A stretch of DNA of 7,637 bases, taken from Verrucomicrobia bacterium UBA3761. GTDB taxonomy: Bacteria > Verrucomicrobiota > Kiritimatiellia > RFP12 > UBA1067. Positions 1 to 7,348 of this stretch are shown here, one piece after another. The first letter of the stretch is position 1. Each line of letters starts with the position of its first letter. The notes beneath the pieces are model-generated. The model did not search any database. It had not been told where the DNA came from and saw only the letters and a list, made by a program, of their open reading frames with translations. The stretch spans positions 7,379 to 15,015 of the forward strand of contig DFGB01000084.1 of assembly GCA_002371135.1 (NCBI GenBank). Reading direction: 5' to 3'. A program made the translations under genes and the position numbers.

Positions 1-3000
1 GGCGGTTCGACGCTCCCGGCGAACGCAAACGACATGGTGCCATTCACTGGCTTCGTCGTGGAGAAGATCGCTGTTTTCAAAGGCTACTATACGCCGAGAG
101 ACTTGATTCCCATTGAAAACCCCGAAGACGCGGCGACGCTTTCCATCGCCGACAATGAGACGTGGAACTTCGCGGCGGGTGCGACGCGCACATACGAAAA
201 CATCGGTGCGCTTTCGTCTTCCGGCACTATCGCCGTCACGAACGACACGGTCGCAGCCGGCGTTTACAAGCTCGCCGAATGGACGACACCGCAGCAGTAC
301 AAGACGGCTTGCGCTGGCTATGGGCGCGTCGGGACTTTGTCAGTACCAGGCCTTGCAAACGGGCTTGTAGCGGAACTCGTCTATGGCGCGAACGCGATCT
401 ATCTGCGTGTTTACAACGAGACGGCGCAGTTCTACAAGCCTACGCTTTCCATTATGCCTTACGGCGACTCGATCACCGAGGGTTTCAATGCGCAGCACAC
501 TGGCGCGAACTACAGGATCCTGCTCTACCAGAAGCTACGGATGCTCGGCTACAACGTCAAGTCTTGCGGCGTCTATGGTCTCGACGACGGCTACAACTCC
601 GTCGATCCTTCTGGCGAGCCGCTCGGCGACGCCGACCGCTGGCATTCCGCCAAGCATGGCGCCGTCGCGGGACGCTCCACCGTAACCGCATCCGGCCGCA
701 GCGATCTGGAAGAGAATGTGGATACGCTGGCGGCGGCGGCCGGCAAGCCTGATTTCGTTCTGCTGCATATCGGTATTAACGATCTCGTCTCCAGCGACCG
801 CAATCCAACTACCGTTTGCCAGTCGGTGACGAACATCGCCTGGCGGCTTGTCAACGACCTGCCCGATACCAAGATTGTCCTCTCTACAGTTCTCAATGTC
901 ACCGGCTCTCAAAAGAACAGGACCTTCAACGGCGTGGCACTTCCATATCTGGTGGCACAGTTCAACAACCTCCTTGCAGAACGCATCGCAGACTTCCCCG
1001 AGGGCCGCGTCTATCTCGCCGACCTCAACGGCTATGTCAAGAGCGACGACCCCGGCGTAATCTACAGCGACGGCATCCATCCAGACTGGCGCGGCTTCGA
1101 CCAGATGGCAGAAGGCTGGCTCTCGGTGATTACGAACGTTTACAAGGCTGCGAACGGGCCGTTCCCGTCAAATGAGTACGCGGATTACGTTGACGACAGT
1201 GCTCTTGGCGCCGCCGCAAAAACAGAGCTTGCCGATTATATCGACGGCTTCACGCTTGCGCAGACGATCGATGTCGCCAGCACCAACGCGCCGACGGTCG
1301 TAAGTGGCGAAGGTCCGGCGACTGGCATCGGCAAGGTCGGTTATTTCGTCGAATACGTCCGTGCCGACAACGAGACGCACAAGTGGGTGTGGGTCGATAT
1401 GGACGCACCCGCAACGACTCTCGAAGACTTGGGGCTCCCGACGGTGAACCGCCAGCAAGTCGTCACGTCTCTTCACGTCAAGTCGAACCACAACGGCATC
1501 TATGATATCGCCCCGGATGACGACAGCGCAACTGGCTTCATCGAGTTCTCGCCTTATAAGGGCACCGGAGCAGCTTCCGGCATAGGCGGCGCACCGGCCG
1601 CCTACGGCTCGGCATACGGATGGAACGACACGCTCGGCACGAGCGGCGATTACGGATGCATGCAAATACACCGCGTCGTTTCCACGTCTTCCGCGCCCGG
1701 CGGGCAGGTTCTCTTCGCCTACAACAACTGGAAGGCCGCCGATTCCGCTGCGGAGTTCGGCATCGGCAACTTCTCGCAGCACTTCCATGCGGGGACTCAG
1801 ACATTCGACTACATGGACACGAGGAACCTCGAGAAGATGAACGCCTCCGCCTACCGCGTCAAGCGAATCGAAATCTGGACGAAGGAGGCCAACGTGCGGC
1901 GTATCGCGGTGGCCGAGGGCGAGACTGCCACGGTCGATGACTATCAACCTGGCGTGACATACATCATCTCCGGTGCCGGCACTGTCGCCTTCACGCAGCT
2001 TCCTGCGGCGAGTTCGCTTTCGTTCGAGGATTGGACGGGCACGCTGGAACTGCCGGCGTTCCGGGCTGGCGGTCAGGTCCTGACCGATTATGTCGTGAAC
2101 GGCGTGTCGAAGCTCAAGCTGAACGGCATAACGGGCGGGTATTTGATGTGGGAAGATCTAGATTTCCAATCGGAACTCATACTCGCAGGCGACTTTGTGC
2201 TTACCGACATGTCTATGCGCGACTATTCGTTCGCGAAGATTTCCGGCACGGGCAACATCAGCCTTTCGCCGGGAACGTACGAGCTGAAGTCCTTTGCTAT
2301 CGGCGAATATTCGGCAAGTGGAATCGTCAGCAACAGTATGTCCGCCACGGCGATTGCGATCGGTACGTTGGCGCTGCCGGAAGGAACGAGCGTCGCGGGC
2401 GGCACGCGGCTCCTCGCCACGGGCGGCACGGGCGCGGTGTCGGTCGAGAACGTCACCGTAGGTGGCGTCGCGCAGAGCATTAGCCTCGTCAATGGCGGTG
2501 AAGGAGATGAAGCCGGGCTTTATGTGGAAGGTTCGAGCGCGACTGCGACGGTCGTGCGCGTCCATCCGCGCCTGACGCGCGGGCTTGCGCGGGAAGCGCT
2601 TCTCGGCATCCGCTTCGACAACGCTTTGGGCGGCAATGCGAGCGCGTTTGACGTCAAGTTCCGCCTCGTGAACTGCACGAAGGCGGACATCACGGACATC
2701 AAATACTGGAAGCAGCCCTATACGCACAACTACGGCTTCTACGAGGCCGAGGCGACGCAAGGCCCCGCCGCCACGGTGTCTGCGGCGGATGACGCGACGG
2801 AGTTCACCGCGTCCTTCCCGGCGGGAAGCGTTTGGTTCTATCCGCAGGTCAACGGGCGCGAGGACAGCGACTATCTCTGGGTGACGGCGACGATCAACCC
2901 TGAGATTTCGCCCGACGCCAAAATCTTGGTTTCGGTTCCTACGGAGAAGATTACGCTCTCCAACGGCGGCGTATTCGATGTCGTCAATGGTGCGGAGACG

Positions 3001-5499
3001 CAGCCGCATCGCGTCTTCCCGTTCGTCCACCAGATCGGCGCGTATTTGCGGCAGGACGTCCCGGCGCTTACCGGCGAATCGGCAGGAAAGCTTGAAGACT
3101 CCCCGGCGAACCGAGTCGGCAACCTGACCGACATCATCGTCTGCAACGACTTCCTCGTCGCGTATGACTCCGCGAACGACACGTTCAAGACGACGTGGGA
3201 CGCGCGCGGACGCGACAACACCGCGCAAGTCGCGCGCATCAAGGCTCTTCGCGACCAATACAACCCGAAGTGCATGATCCGCGCCTCGCTTACGAAGGGC
3301 GAAGGGACGATAACCGTCGATGGCGTGACGTGGACTCCAATCGCCTGCGCTGCCGCGTCCGCCGCGCGCCGCAAGCAGCTGATCGACTCCATTCTTGCCG
3401 TGATGGAATCGGCGGGGCTGGACGGACTCGACATCGACTGGGAATATCCGAGCAACAATCTCGACTGGCACGCCTACGGACTTCTCATGCGCGATCTCGC
3501 CGCCGCGTTCTTCGACAAGGGATACGTCCTTTCGTTCTGCTCCAATCTCGGCCACCAGATGGCGCCGTCCGGCTATCACGCCGCGTTCCACGCCGCCGAT
3601 TTCATAAACGCAATGGCGTACGGTGCATCGCCGCTCAATGCCTCGCCGCAGGTTATGATGACCGGCATCAATGTCTGCAGGGACCGCGGCGTGCCGCCGC
3701 GCCGCATCGTCGTCGGTCAGGCGATGTACGCATACGAAGTCCAGAACCCCGGCTGGGGATCGGTCGTCGGCTGGCTGAAGGAAGAGTGGCCGGACGACAA
3801 GACGCGCTGGTGGGATGCCGATCTGATCTGGATGGACCGCAGCGCTACGAAGCCCGACAACACCGTGATTTCGACCAAGAAGGAGACGTTCGAGGGGCCG
3901 TCGAGCTACCATGCGAAGTGCAACTGGTGCCGCGCGAACGGCTACGGCGGCGTCATGAGCTGGGGCTACTACACCGATGTCGACTGGGACGATGCAGACC
4001 TCATGTCGCTTGCGCGTCATCAGGCCAAGAGCTGCTGGCTGCGCACCAACTGGTCGTGGCCCACGCCGCCGCAGGACAACGAAGGCGCATATCTGCTCGA
4101 CAGCGAAGAGGATTGGTTCTGGCTTCGCGACCACCCCGGCGTCGTCGCGCGTTTCGCCGCCGACATCACGCTCGTGCATGACCCGCTGCCGATAGAGACT
4201 TTCTCGGGAACGATTGACGGCGCTGGCCATACGCTCACCATCCCTGTCGATACGTGGCTCGCCTACGACTCGAACCCAGCGCTCATTCGCGCCCTCGCGG
4301 GAACTGTGAAGAATCTCAAGATCGACCTCTACGGCCGCGTCGTCAGCCGCGCTTCGCGCTGGAACGACACGACCGTGAACACGTCCGCCAACACTCTTCT
4401 CACCAATGTGACGCACAACGCCGCCGTTCTTGCCGCGAATCTCGGCGCGGGCGGCGTCATTGACGGCGTGGAGCTGGATATCCAGTCCGGCGCCGAAGTG
4501 CAGGGGCCTCAGCGTGTCGCGGGCCTCGCCGCGAGCGTGTGGGTGCCGGACGGCTTTCGCGCGGAGATACGCAATTGCCGCGTACACATCTCCGGCACGG
4601 TGCGCTCGCTCGCCCGCAACACGGCCGAGGGCGACATCATCGTTACGAATCAGGTCGCGGGCGGTGTCGCGGGATGGGTCGCCTGCCCGGGCGCGCAGAA
4701 TATCGTCGTCGCGGACAACATCGTCTCGCTCGCTTCCACTGGGCGCGTCGCCGTCGAGACGGGCAGTTCCTCGTCGGCCGGCGGCGTCATAGGCGATCTG
4801 AACAACGTAAATCCGCTCGTCCAGGGCAGTGCGGTGTATGTGGCGGCAGGCGCCGCCGTCGTCTCCGCAAAAGAGAGCGCGGAAGCCGGCAAAGTCCGCA
4901 CTTCCCACGCCGTCGCGTCCTATTCGATAGCCGCCAGCGGCAATGCGCGTGAAACGTTGCGCTATATGGAACGTGGCGCGGAGAACCTCGCCTCTTCCGT
5001 AGGCGGATATTCCGCCGCCGCAGGTTCGGTGGTCGTATCTTCCGGCGCCGATGCGGCGGCAGGCGCCGTGGCGATCGCGCCGAATCTTGCCTCTAGCGTC
5101 GTGATCCCCGCCGATGTCGAGACGCCGCGGATATTTATCGACGGTGTGGATGTCACGGGTGCGTTCGCGACGCCCGAAAAGGGTGTCGCTACGACGCTCG
5201 TTCTCGACCCCGCGGGCTCGGTGGACGGCGTACGCGTGCGTCCGGAATTCGCCGGGCAAAATGGCATCGTCATCGAATCAGCCGGTGGTGACGACGACGC
5301 CCAGGCCGTCTTCACTGTAAAGACGATCCCCGGTCTTTGGTACTCGGTCGTCTACGGCGACGAGCTGGGCGCCGGCGGCATCGCCGGCGAGGTTTTCGAG
5401 ACGGCCGCCGGCAAGGCCGCTTCTTCCACGACAGTGCTCTCAGCGCCTAAGGGCGACGGGAAGCGCTTCTATCAAATCAAGGTATCCCCGACGGAATGA
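1..5499 (+). CDS. Giant secreted multidomain glycan-active protein (SGNH/CE3-like esterase + GH18 glycosidase), 5'-partial
   Basis: The frame is open from base 1 to the TGA at 5497-5499, so the true start lies to the left; the ATG at 34 is probably internal. Residues here are counted from that ATG (1821 residues to the stop). Order: tail of what may be a LamG-type lectin domain (about 1-30, VEKIAVFKG), beta-rich spacer, SGNH esterase (139-368; S146, G247/N249, D346/H349), lectin-like module (385-618), beta-rich spacer (622-833), sialidase-associated beta domain (836-985), GH18 barrel (995-1337; E1137), GLUG-type repeats (1350-1665), C-terminal module (1757-1821). Expected to be exported, but the signal peptide would be outside the window. 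The likely role is de-O-acetylation plus endo-cleavage of a GlcNAc-containing polysaccharide or glycoprotein at the cell surface or outside. The GH20 gene follows after 22 bases, in line with a shared operon. Catalytic motifs are seen directly; the substrate is inferred. Confidence 0.88.
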   Translation, partial: GGSTLPANANDMVPFTGFVVEKIAVFKGYYTPRDLIPIENPEDAATLSIADNETWNFAAGATRTYENIGALSSSGTIAVTNDTVAAGVYKLAEWTTPQQYKTACAGYGRVGTLSVPGLANGLVAELVYGANAIYLRVYNETAQFYKPTLSIMPYGDSITEGFNAQHTGANYRILLYQKLRMLGYNVKSCGVYGLDDGYNSVDPSGEPLGDADRWHSAKHGAVAGRSTVTASGRSDLEENVDTLAAAAGKPDFVLLHIGINDLVSSDRNPTTVCQSVTNIAWRLVNDLPDTKIVLSTVLNVTGSQKNRTFNGVALPYLVAQFNNLLAERIADFPEGRVYLADLNGYVKSDDPGVIYSDGIHPDWRGFDQMAEGWLSVITNVYKAANGPFPSNEYADYVDDSALGAAAKTELADYIDGFTLAQTIDVASTNAPTVVSGEGPATGIGKVGYFVEYVRADNETHKWVWVDMDAPATTLEDLGLPTVNRQQVVTSLHVKSNHNGIYDIAPDDDSATGFIEFSPYKGTGAASGIGGAPAAYGSAYGWNDTLGTSGDYGCMQIHRVVSTSSAPGGQVLFAYNNWKAADSAAEFGIGNFSQHFHAGTQTFDYMDTRNLEKMNASAYRVKRIEIWTKEANVRRIAVAEGETATVDDYQPGVTYIISGAGTVAFTQLPAASSLSFEDWTGTLELPAFRAGGQVLTDYVVNGVSKLKLNGITGGYLMWEDLDFQSELILAGDFVLTDMSMRDYSFAKISGTGNISLSPGTYELKSFAIGEYSASGIVSNSMSATAIAIGTLALPEGTSVAGGTRLLATGGTGAVSVENVTVGGVAQSISLVNGGEGDEAGLYVEGSSATATVVRVHPRLTRGLAREALLGIRFDNALGGNASAFDVKFRLVNCTKADITDIKYWKQPYTHNYGFYEAEATQGPAATVSAADDATEFTASFPAGSVWFYPQVNGREDSDYLWVTATINPEISPDAKILVSVPTEKITLSNGGVFDVVNGAETQPHRVFPFVHQIGAYLRQDVPALTGESAGKLEDSPANRVGNLTDIIVCNDFLVAYDSANDTFKTTWDARGRDNTAQVARIKALRDQYNPKCMIRASLTKGEGTITVDGVTWTPIACAAASAARRKQLIDSILAVMESAGLDGLDIDWEYPSNNLDWHAYGLLMRDLAAAFFDKGYVLSFCSNLGHQMAPSGYHAAFHAADFINAMAYGASPLNASPQVMMTGINVCRDRGVPPRRIVVGQAMYAYEVQNPGWGSVVGWLKEEWPDDKTRWWDADLIWMDRSATKPDNTVISTKKETFEGPSSYHAKCNWCRANGYGGVMSWGYYTDVDWDDADLMSLARHQAKSCWLRTNWSWPTPPQDNEGAYLLDSEEDWFWLRDHPGVVARFAADITLVHDPLPIETFSGTIDGAGHTLTIPVDTWLAYDSNPALIRALAGTVKNLKIDLYGRVVSRASRWNDTTVNTSANTLLTNVTHNAAVLAANLGAGGVIDGVELDIQSGAEVQGPQRVAGLAASVWVPDGFRAEIRNCRVHISGTVRSLARNTAEGDIIVTNQVAGGVAGWVACPGAQNIVVADNIVSLASTGRVAVETGSSSSAGGVIGDLNNVNPLVQGSAVYVAAGAAVVSAKESAEAGKVRTSHAVASYSIAASGNARETLRYMERGAENLASSVGGYSAAAGSVVVSSGADAAAGAVAIAPNLASSVVIPADVETPRIFIDGVDVTGAFATPEKGVATTLVLDPAGSVDGVRVRPEFAGQNGIVIESAGGDDDAQAVFTVKTIPGLWYSVVYGDELGAGGIAGEVFETAAGKAASSTTVLSAPKGDGKRFYQIKVSPTE
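448..1137 (+). other. SGNH/GDSL esterase domain, CE3-like
   Basis: Domain within the large protein, residues about 139-368. Block I is GDSITEG with nucleophile S146. The G-x-N-D block is LLHIGINDL (G247, N249, D250). The last block is SDGIHPDWRG, with D346 and H349 as the Asp and His of the triad. The IMPYGDSITEG form and the DGIHP block resemble carbohydrate esterase family 3 and related acetyl esterases, which remove acetyl groups from polysaccharides. All catalytic residues are present, so activity is likely. Sialic-acid or mucin O-acetyl groups are an alternative to xylan; the neighbouring GH18 and GH20 point to amino-sugar glycans. Family-level placement is from memory of the motifs. Confidence 0.85.
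1186..1887 (+). other. Lectin-like beta module of unassigned family
   Basis: Residues about 385-618 of the large protein. It contains short aromatic and glycine-rich blocks: VGYFVEYV, KWVWVDMDA, HVKSNHNGI, TGFIEFSPY, GDYGCMQIHR, VLFAYNNW and FGIGNF, ending in a strand-like YRVKRIEIWTK. This pattern is typical of a beta-sandwich. From memory, similar blocks occur beside esterase or sialidase domains in large secreted proteins of PVC bacteria. A sugar-binding role is inferred; no known binding residues can be named. Confidence 0.45.
1897..2532 (+). other. Beta-rich spacer, solenoid or autotransporter-like
   Basis: Residues about 622-833 of the large protein. Low in charge and rich in G, S, T, A, V and L, with alternating short strands (GAGTVAFTQLP, LSFEDWTGTLELPAF, KISGTGNISLSPGTYEL). 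This looks like the beta-solenoid stalk segments of large surface proteins. No catalytic motif seen. It probably spaces the esterase half from the GH18 half. Confidence 0.45.
2539..2988 (+). other. Beta domain resembling the N-terminal domain of BNR-repeat sialidases
   Basis: Residues about 836-985 of the large protein. The segment LLGIRFDNALGGN, then KFRLVNCTKADITDIKYW, then SDYLWVTATI and ISPDAKILVSV follows the layout I recall for the domain placed before bacterial BNR-repeat neuraminidases (a conserved first strand, a 'T-x-x-DI-x-x-x-x-Y' strand, and a late 'YLW/FWL' strand). Here it sits directly before a GH18 barrel instead. Assignment is from memory of the family pattern and needs a profile search. 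Confidence 0.45.
3016..4044 (+). other. GH18 catalytic domain (chitinase / endo-beta-N-acetylglucosaminidase type)
   Basis: Residues about 995-1337 of the large protein. The GH18 signature DxxDxDxE is intact: D1130-G-L-D1133-I-D1135-W-E1137, with E1137 the expected general acid. Strand 6 has INAMAYG (M1194, Y1196), and the last strand has GYGGVMSWGYYTD with the conserved active-site tryptophan at W1310. GH18 enzymes use substrate-assisted catalysis on beta-1,4 GlcNAc linkages of chitin or on the core of N-glycans. Two deviations: no clear SxGG motif on strand 3 (the position reads MIRASLTKGEG), and G replaces D in the usual MxYD motif. The fold and active acid are clear; chitin versus glycoprotein substrate is not. 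Confidence 0.85.
4081..5028 (+). other. GLUG-type beta-helix repeat region
   Basis: Residues about 1350-1665 of the large protein. It opens with the usual lead-in of such regions: YLLDSEEDW, then FSGTIDGAGHTLTI (about 1390-1403), then LAGTVKNLKIDLYG. Degenerate repeats follow with the AGG-h-x-G core (VAGLAASVW, VAGGVAGWVA ending near 1550, AGGVIGDL), each followed by a strand such as IRNCRVHISGTV. GLUG repeats are common in bacterial surface and adhesin-like proteins. The role here is probably display or adhesion; no catalytic residues seen. Confidence 0.6.
5302..5496 (+). other. Small C-terminal beta module, possible sorting or anchoring element
   Basis: The last about 65 residues of the large protein: FTVKTIPGLWYSVVYGDELG, an acidic and alanine-rich middle, a short APKGDGKRF stretch, and the end YQIKVSPTE. 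No LPXTG, PEP-CTERM, dockerin or transmembrane tail is present. The compact beta pattern ending in an FYxxKV strand resembles C-terminal modules I recall in large secreted PVC proteins. A sorting role is only a suggestion. Confidence 0.35.
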
Positions 5500-5521
5500 C
5501 CGGGGCGATCGACTTGCGGAT

Positions 5522-7348
5522 ATGCAAACGAAATATCTTCCCAGCCGCGGCGCCGGCATAGGTTTCGCCGCGCTTGCGGTGTTCGCGTCGGCGCTCTCAT
5601 GCCATGCGGACTGCCTAGACGAGCTCATGCCGCGGCCGATGGAAATCGTCCGCGGCGTCCCCAGCGACCTCATGCCGCCTGCGCAACGTCCCGGCGCTTA
5701 TCGCCTTGTCGTGCGGAACGGCAGACCTTCCGCCACCGGCGACGAGGAGGGCGTGCGCTACGCCAAGGCGACTTTCGCCCAGCTGAGAAAACTTGCCGCC
5801 CCGGACGCCGTCCCGGACTGCGTAATCACTGACTGGCCGCGCTTCAAGTATCGCGGCCTCATGCTCGATTGCGGACGCAATTACCAGCGCGTAGATTCCA
5901 TCAAGGACGTAATCTCCGCCCTCGCCGCATACAAGTACAACGTCTTCCATTGGCATCTTACGGACAACTACGGCTGGCGGCTCGAGTCCAAGAAGCATCC
6001 CGAACTCCAGAAACGCGAGGCGTTCTCGCGCCAGCCGGGGAAGTTCTATACGCAGGCGGAGTTCAAGGAAGTCGTCGCCTTCGCCCGCGAACGCGGCGTC
6101 ACTGTGATCCCGGAACTCGACATGCCCGGCCACACTCTCGCATTCCGCAAGGCGACCGGCATTGCCGACCTTGCCGACGACCGCGCGCGCATCATCCTCG
6201 GAGAACTCATCGACGAACTCTGCTCCCTCGCGCCGTCGGAGACGATGCCGATCGTCCATCTCGGCACCGACGAAGCGCGCGAGAAGGGCGAAAAGGTGCC
6301 GCAGTCGCATCTCGACTACTGGGCCTCGCGCGTTCTCGCCAACGGCCGCAAACTCATGGGGTGGTCGCCGGGGCTGCGGCTCCCCGGACAGTCGATAAAG
6401 CACCTCTGGATGGGCGCGAGAGACCCCCGCGGCGACTCCACGCCGTACATCGATTCGCAGAACAGCTTCTACATCAATCACGTCGACCCCGAGGAACTCC
6501 TTTCCGTCGCGGCATACCAGCAGCCGTGCCGCTGGGGAAGCGAGGAAGAGAAACTCGGCGCGATAATCGGCGTCTGGCATGACGACGCCATTGCCGATAC
6601 GGAGGATGTCGTGCGCATGAACGCCGTCTATCCGGCGATTGTCATGCTTTCCGACAGCTTCTGGCGCGGACGCGAAAAGGACGAGCCTGCGCTCTACGCT
6701 CGCCTCCCCTCGCCCGACGACCCGCGCTTCGAGCTCGCCGCCGACCTTGAGCGCCGCACCCTCGCCCAGCGCGACAAGGTTCTCAAGGGTTTCCGCCATC
6801 CTTTCCCTTACGTCGCCCAGACGCACATGCGCTGGCGCATGACCGACGCCTCCGGCAAGGTCCTCGCCACGGATATCCCCCAGGCGACGATCTACCCTCG
6901 CCACTTCTGGTTCCCGGCTTCGGCGTATGCTCCCGGTCCCAATGGCACGGTGGTCCTCGAAACAACAATTTCAAGCGAGCGCGATATCGACTGCGGCGCG
7001 TGGATCGGCATGACCGGCTTCTCGCGTTCGGACGGACGCAGTCGCGATGCGCCGACGCCTCGTCTCGGCCAGTGGAACAAACACGGCGCCACGATCGAAA
7101 TCAACGGCGTCGCCATTCCTCCGCCCAAGTGGACCCATCCCGGCGTCGGCGGCAATCCCAAGGAGATTCCGCTCGTCGATGAAGACTACTGGTATCGCCC
7201 ACCCGCCAAGATACATCTCAAAAGGGGCGCGAACCATATCAAGTTGACTCTCCCCAAAAACGGTGGCTGGAAGTGGATCGGCACATTCACCCCCGTTTCT
7301 GGCACGAGCGACCACCCCCGCGAAGTTCCGGGGCTGACATATGAATAA
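5522..7348 (+). CDS. Secreted GH20 beta-N-acetylhexosaminidase
   Basis: 608 residues. Removes terminal beta-GlcNAc or GalNAc from glycans. Residues 1-29 look like a signal peptide (hydrophobic 11-26, cleavage probably after A29). Residues 30-105 form a short GH20b-like domain (GAYRLVVRNG, EGVRYAKATFAQL). The TIM barrel follows: YRGLMLDCGR (R111, D116), HWHLTDNYGWR (H145, D148, W152), PELDMPGH (H204), catalytic pair D250-E251 in HLGTDEA, MGW (W281), FYINHVD (Y317) and GVWHDD (W352). The family motif is usually HxGGDE; here T replaces the second G, with the D-E pair kept. Residues from about 420 form a C-terminal domain (HPFPYVAQTH, RWRMTD) that may be a beta-sandwich. The ATG at 5522 is chosen because it gives the signal peptide; no good Shine-Dalgarno precedes it. 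It starts 22 bases after the large gene, so an operon is likely. Confidence 0.93.
   Translation: MQTKYLPSRGAGIGFAALAVFASALSCHADCLDELMPRPMEIVRGVPSDLMPPAQRPGAYRLVVRNGRPSATGDEEGVRYAKATFAQLRKLAAPDAVPDCVITDWPRFKYRGLMLDCGRNYQRVDSIKDVISALAAYKYNVFHWHLTDNYGWRLESKKHPELQKREAFSRQPGKFYTQAEFKEVVAFARERGVTVIPELDMPGHTLAFRKATGIADLADDRARIILGELIDELCSLAPSETMPIVHLGTDEAREKGEKVPQSHLDYWASRVLANGRKLMGWSPGLRLPGQSIKHLWMGARDPRGDSTPYIDSQNSFYINHVDPEELLSVAAYQQPCRWGSEEEKLGAIIGVWHDDAIADTEDVVRMNAVYPAIVMLSDSFWRGREKDEPALYARLPSPDDPRFELAADLERRTLAQRDKVLKGFRHPFPYVAQTHMRWRMTDASGKVLATDIPQATIYPRHFWFPASAYAPGPNGTVVLETTISSERDIDCGAWIGMTGFSRSDGRSRDAPTPRLGQWNKHGATIEINGVAIPPPKWTHPGVGGNPKEIPLVDEDYWYRPPAKIHLKRGANHIKLTLPKNGGWKWIGTFTPVSGTSDHPREVPGLTYE

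Noticed and set aside
34..36. ATG at 34 as the start of the large protein
   Set aside because: The frame is open to base 1, the residues after it are mid-domain (VEKIAVFKG), and there is no signal peptide or ribosome binding site, so the gene starts outside the window.
2158..5259. Long open frame of 1033 codons on the minus strand opposite the large gene
   Set aside because: Its product is R-, H-, D- and A-rich with no recognisable domain, as expected for the complement of GC-rich coding DNA, while the + strand frame has clear GH18 and GLUG motifs across the same bases.
5594..5602. Lipobox (ALSC) at GH20 residues 24-27
   Set aside because: The -3 position is A rather than L and the -2 is L, a poor lipobox; ordinary cleavage after A29 is at least as good, so a lipoprotein call is not supported.
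5615..6904. 429-codon minus-strand frame opposite the GH20 gene
   Set aside because: Shadow of the GH20 frame; no motif, no promoter or ribosome binding site, and the + strand carries conserved catalytic residues throughout.
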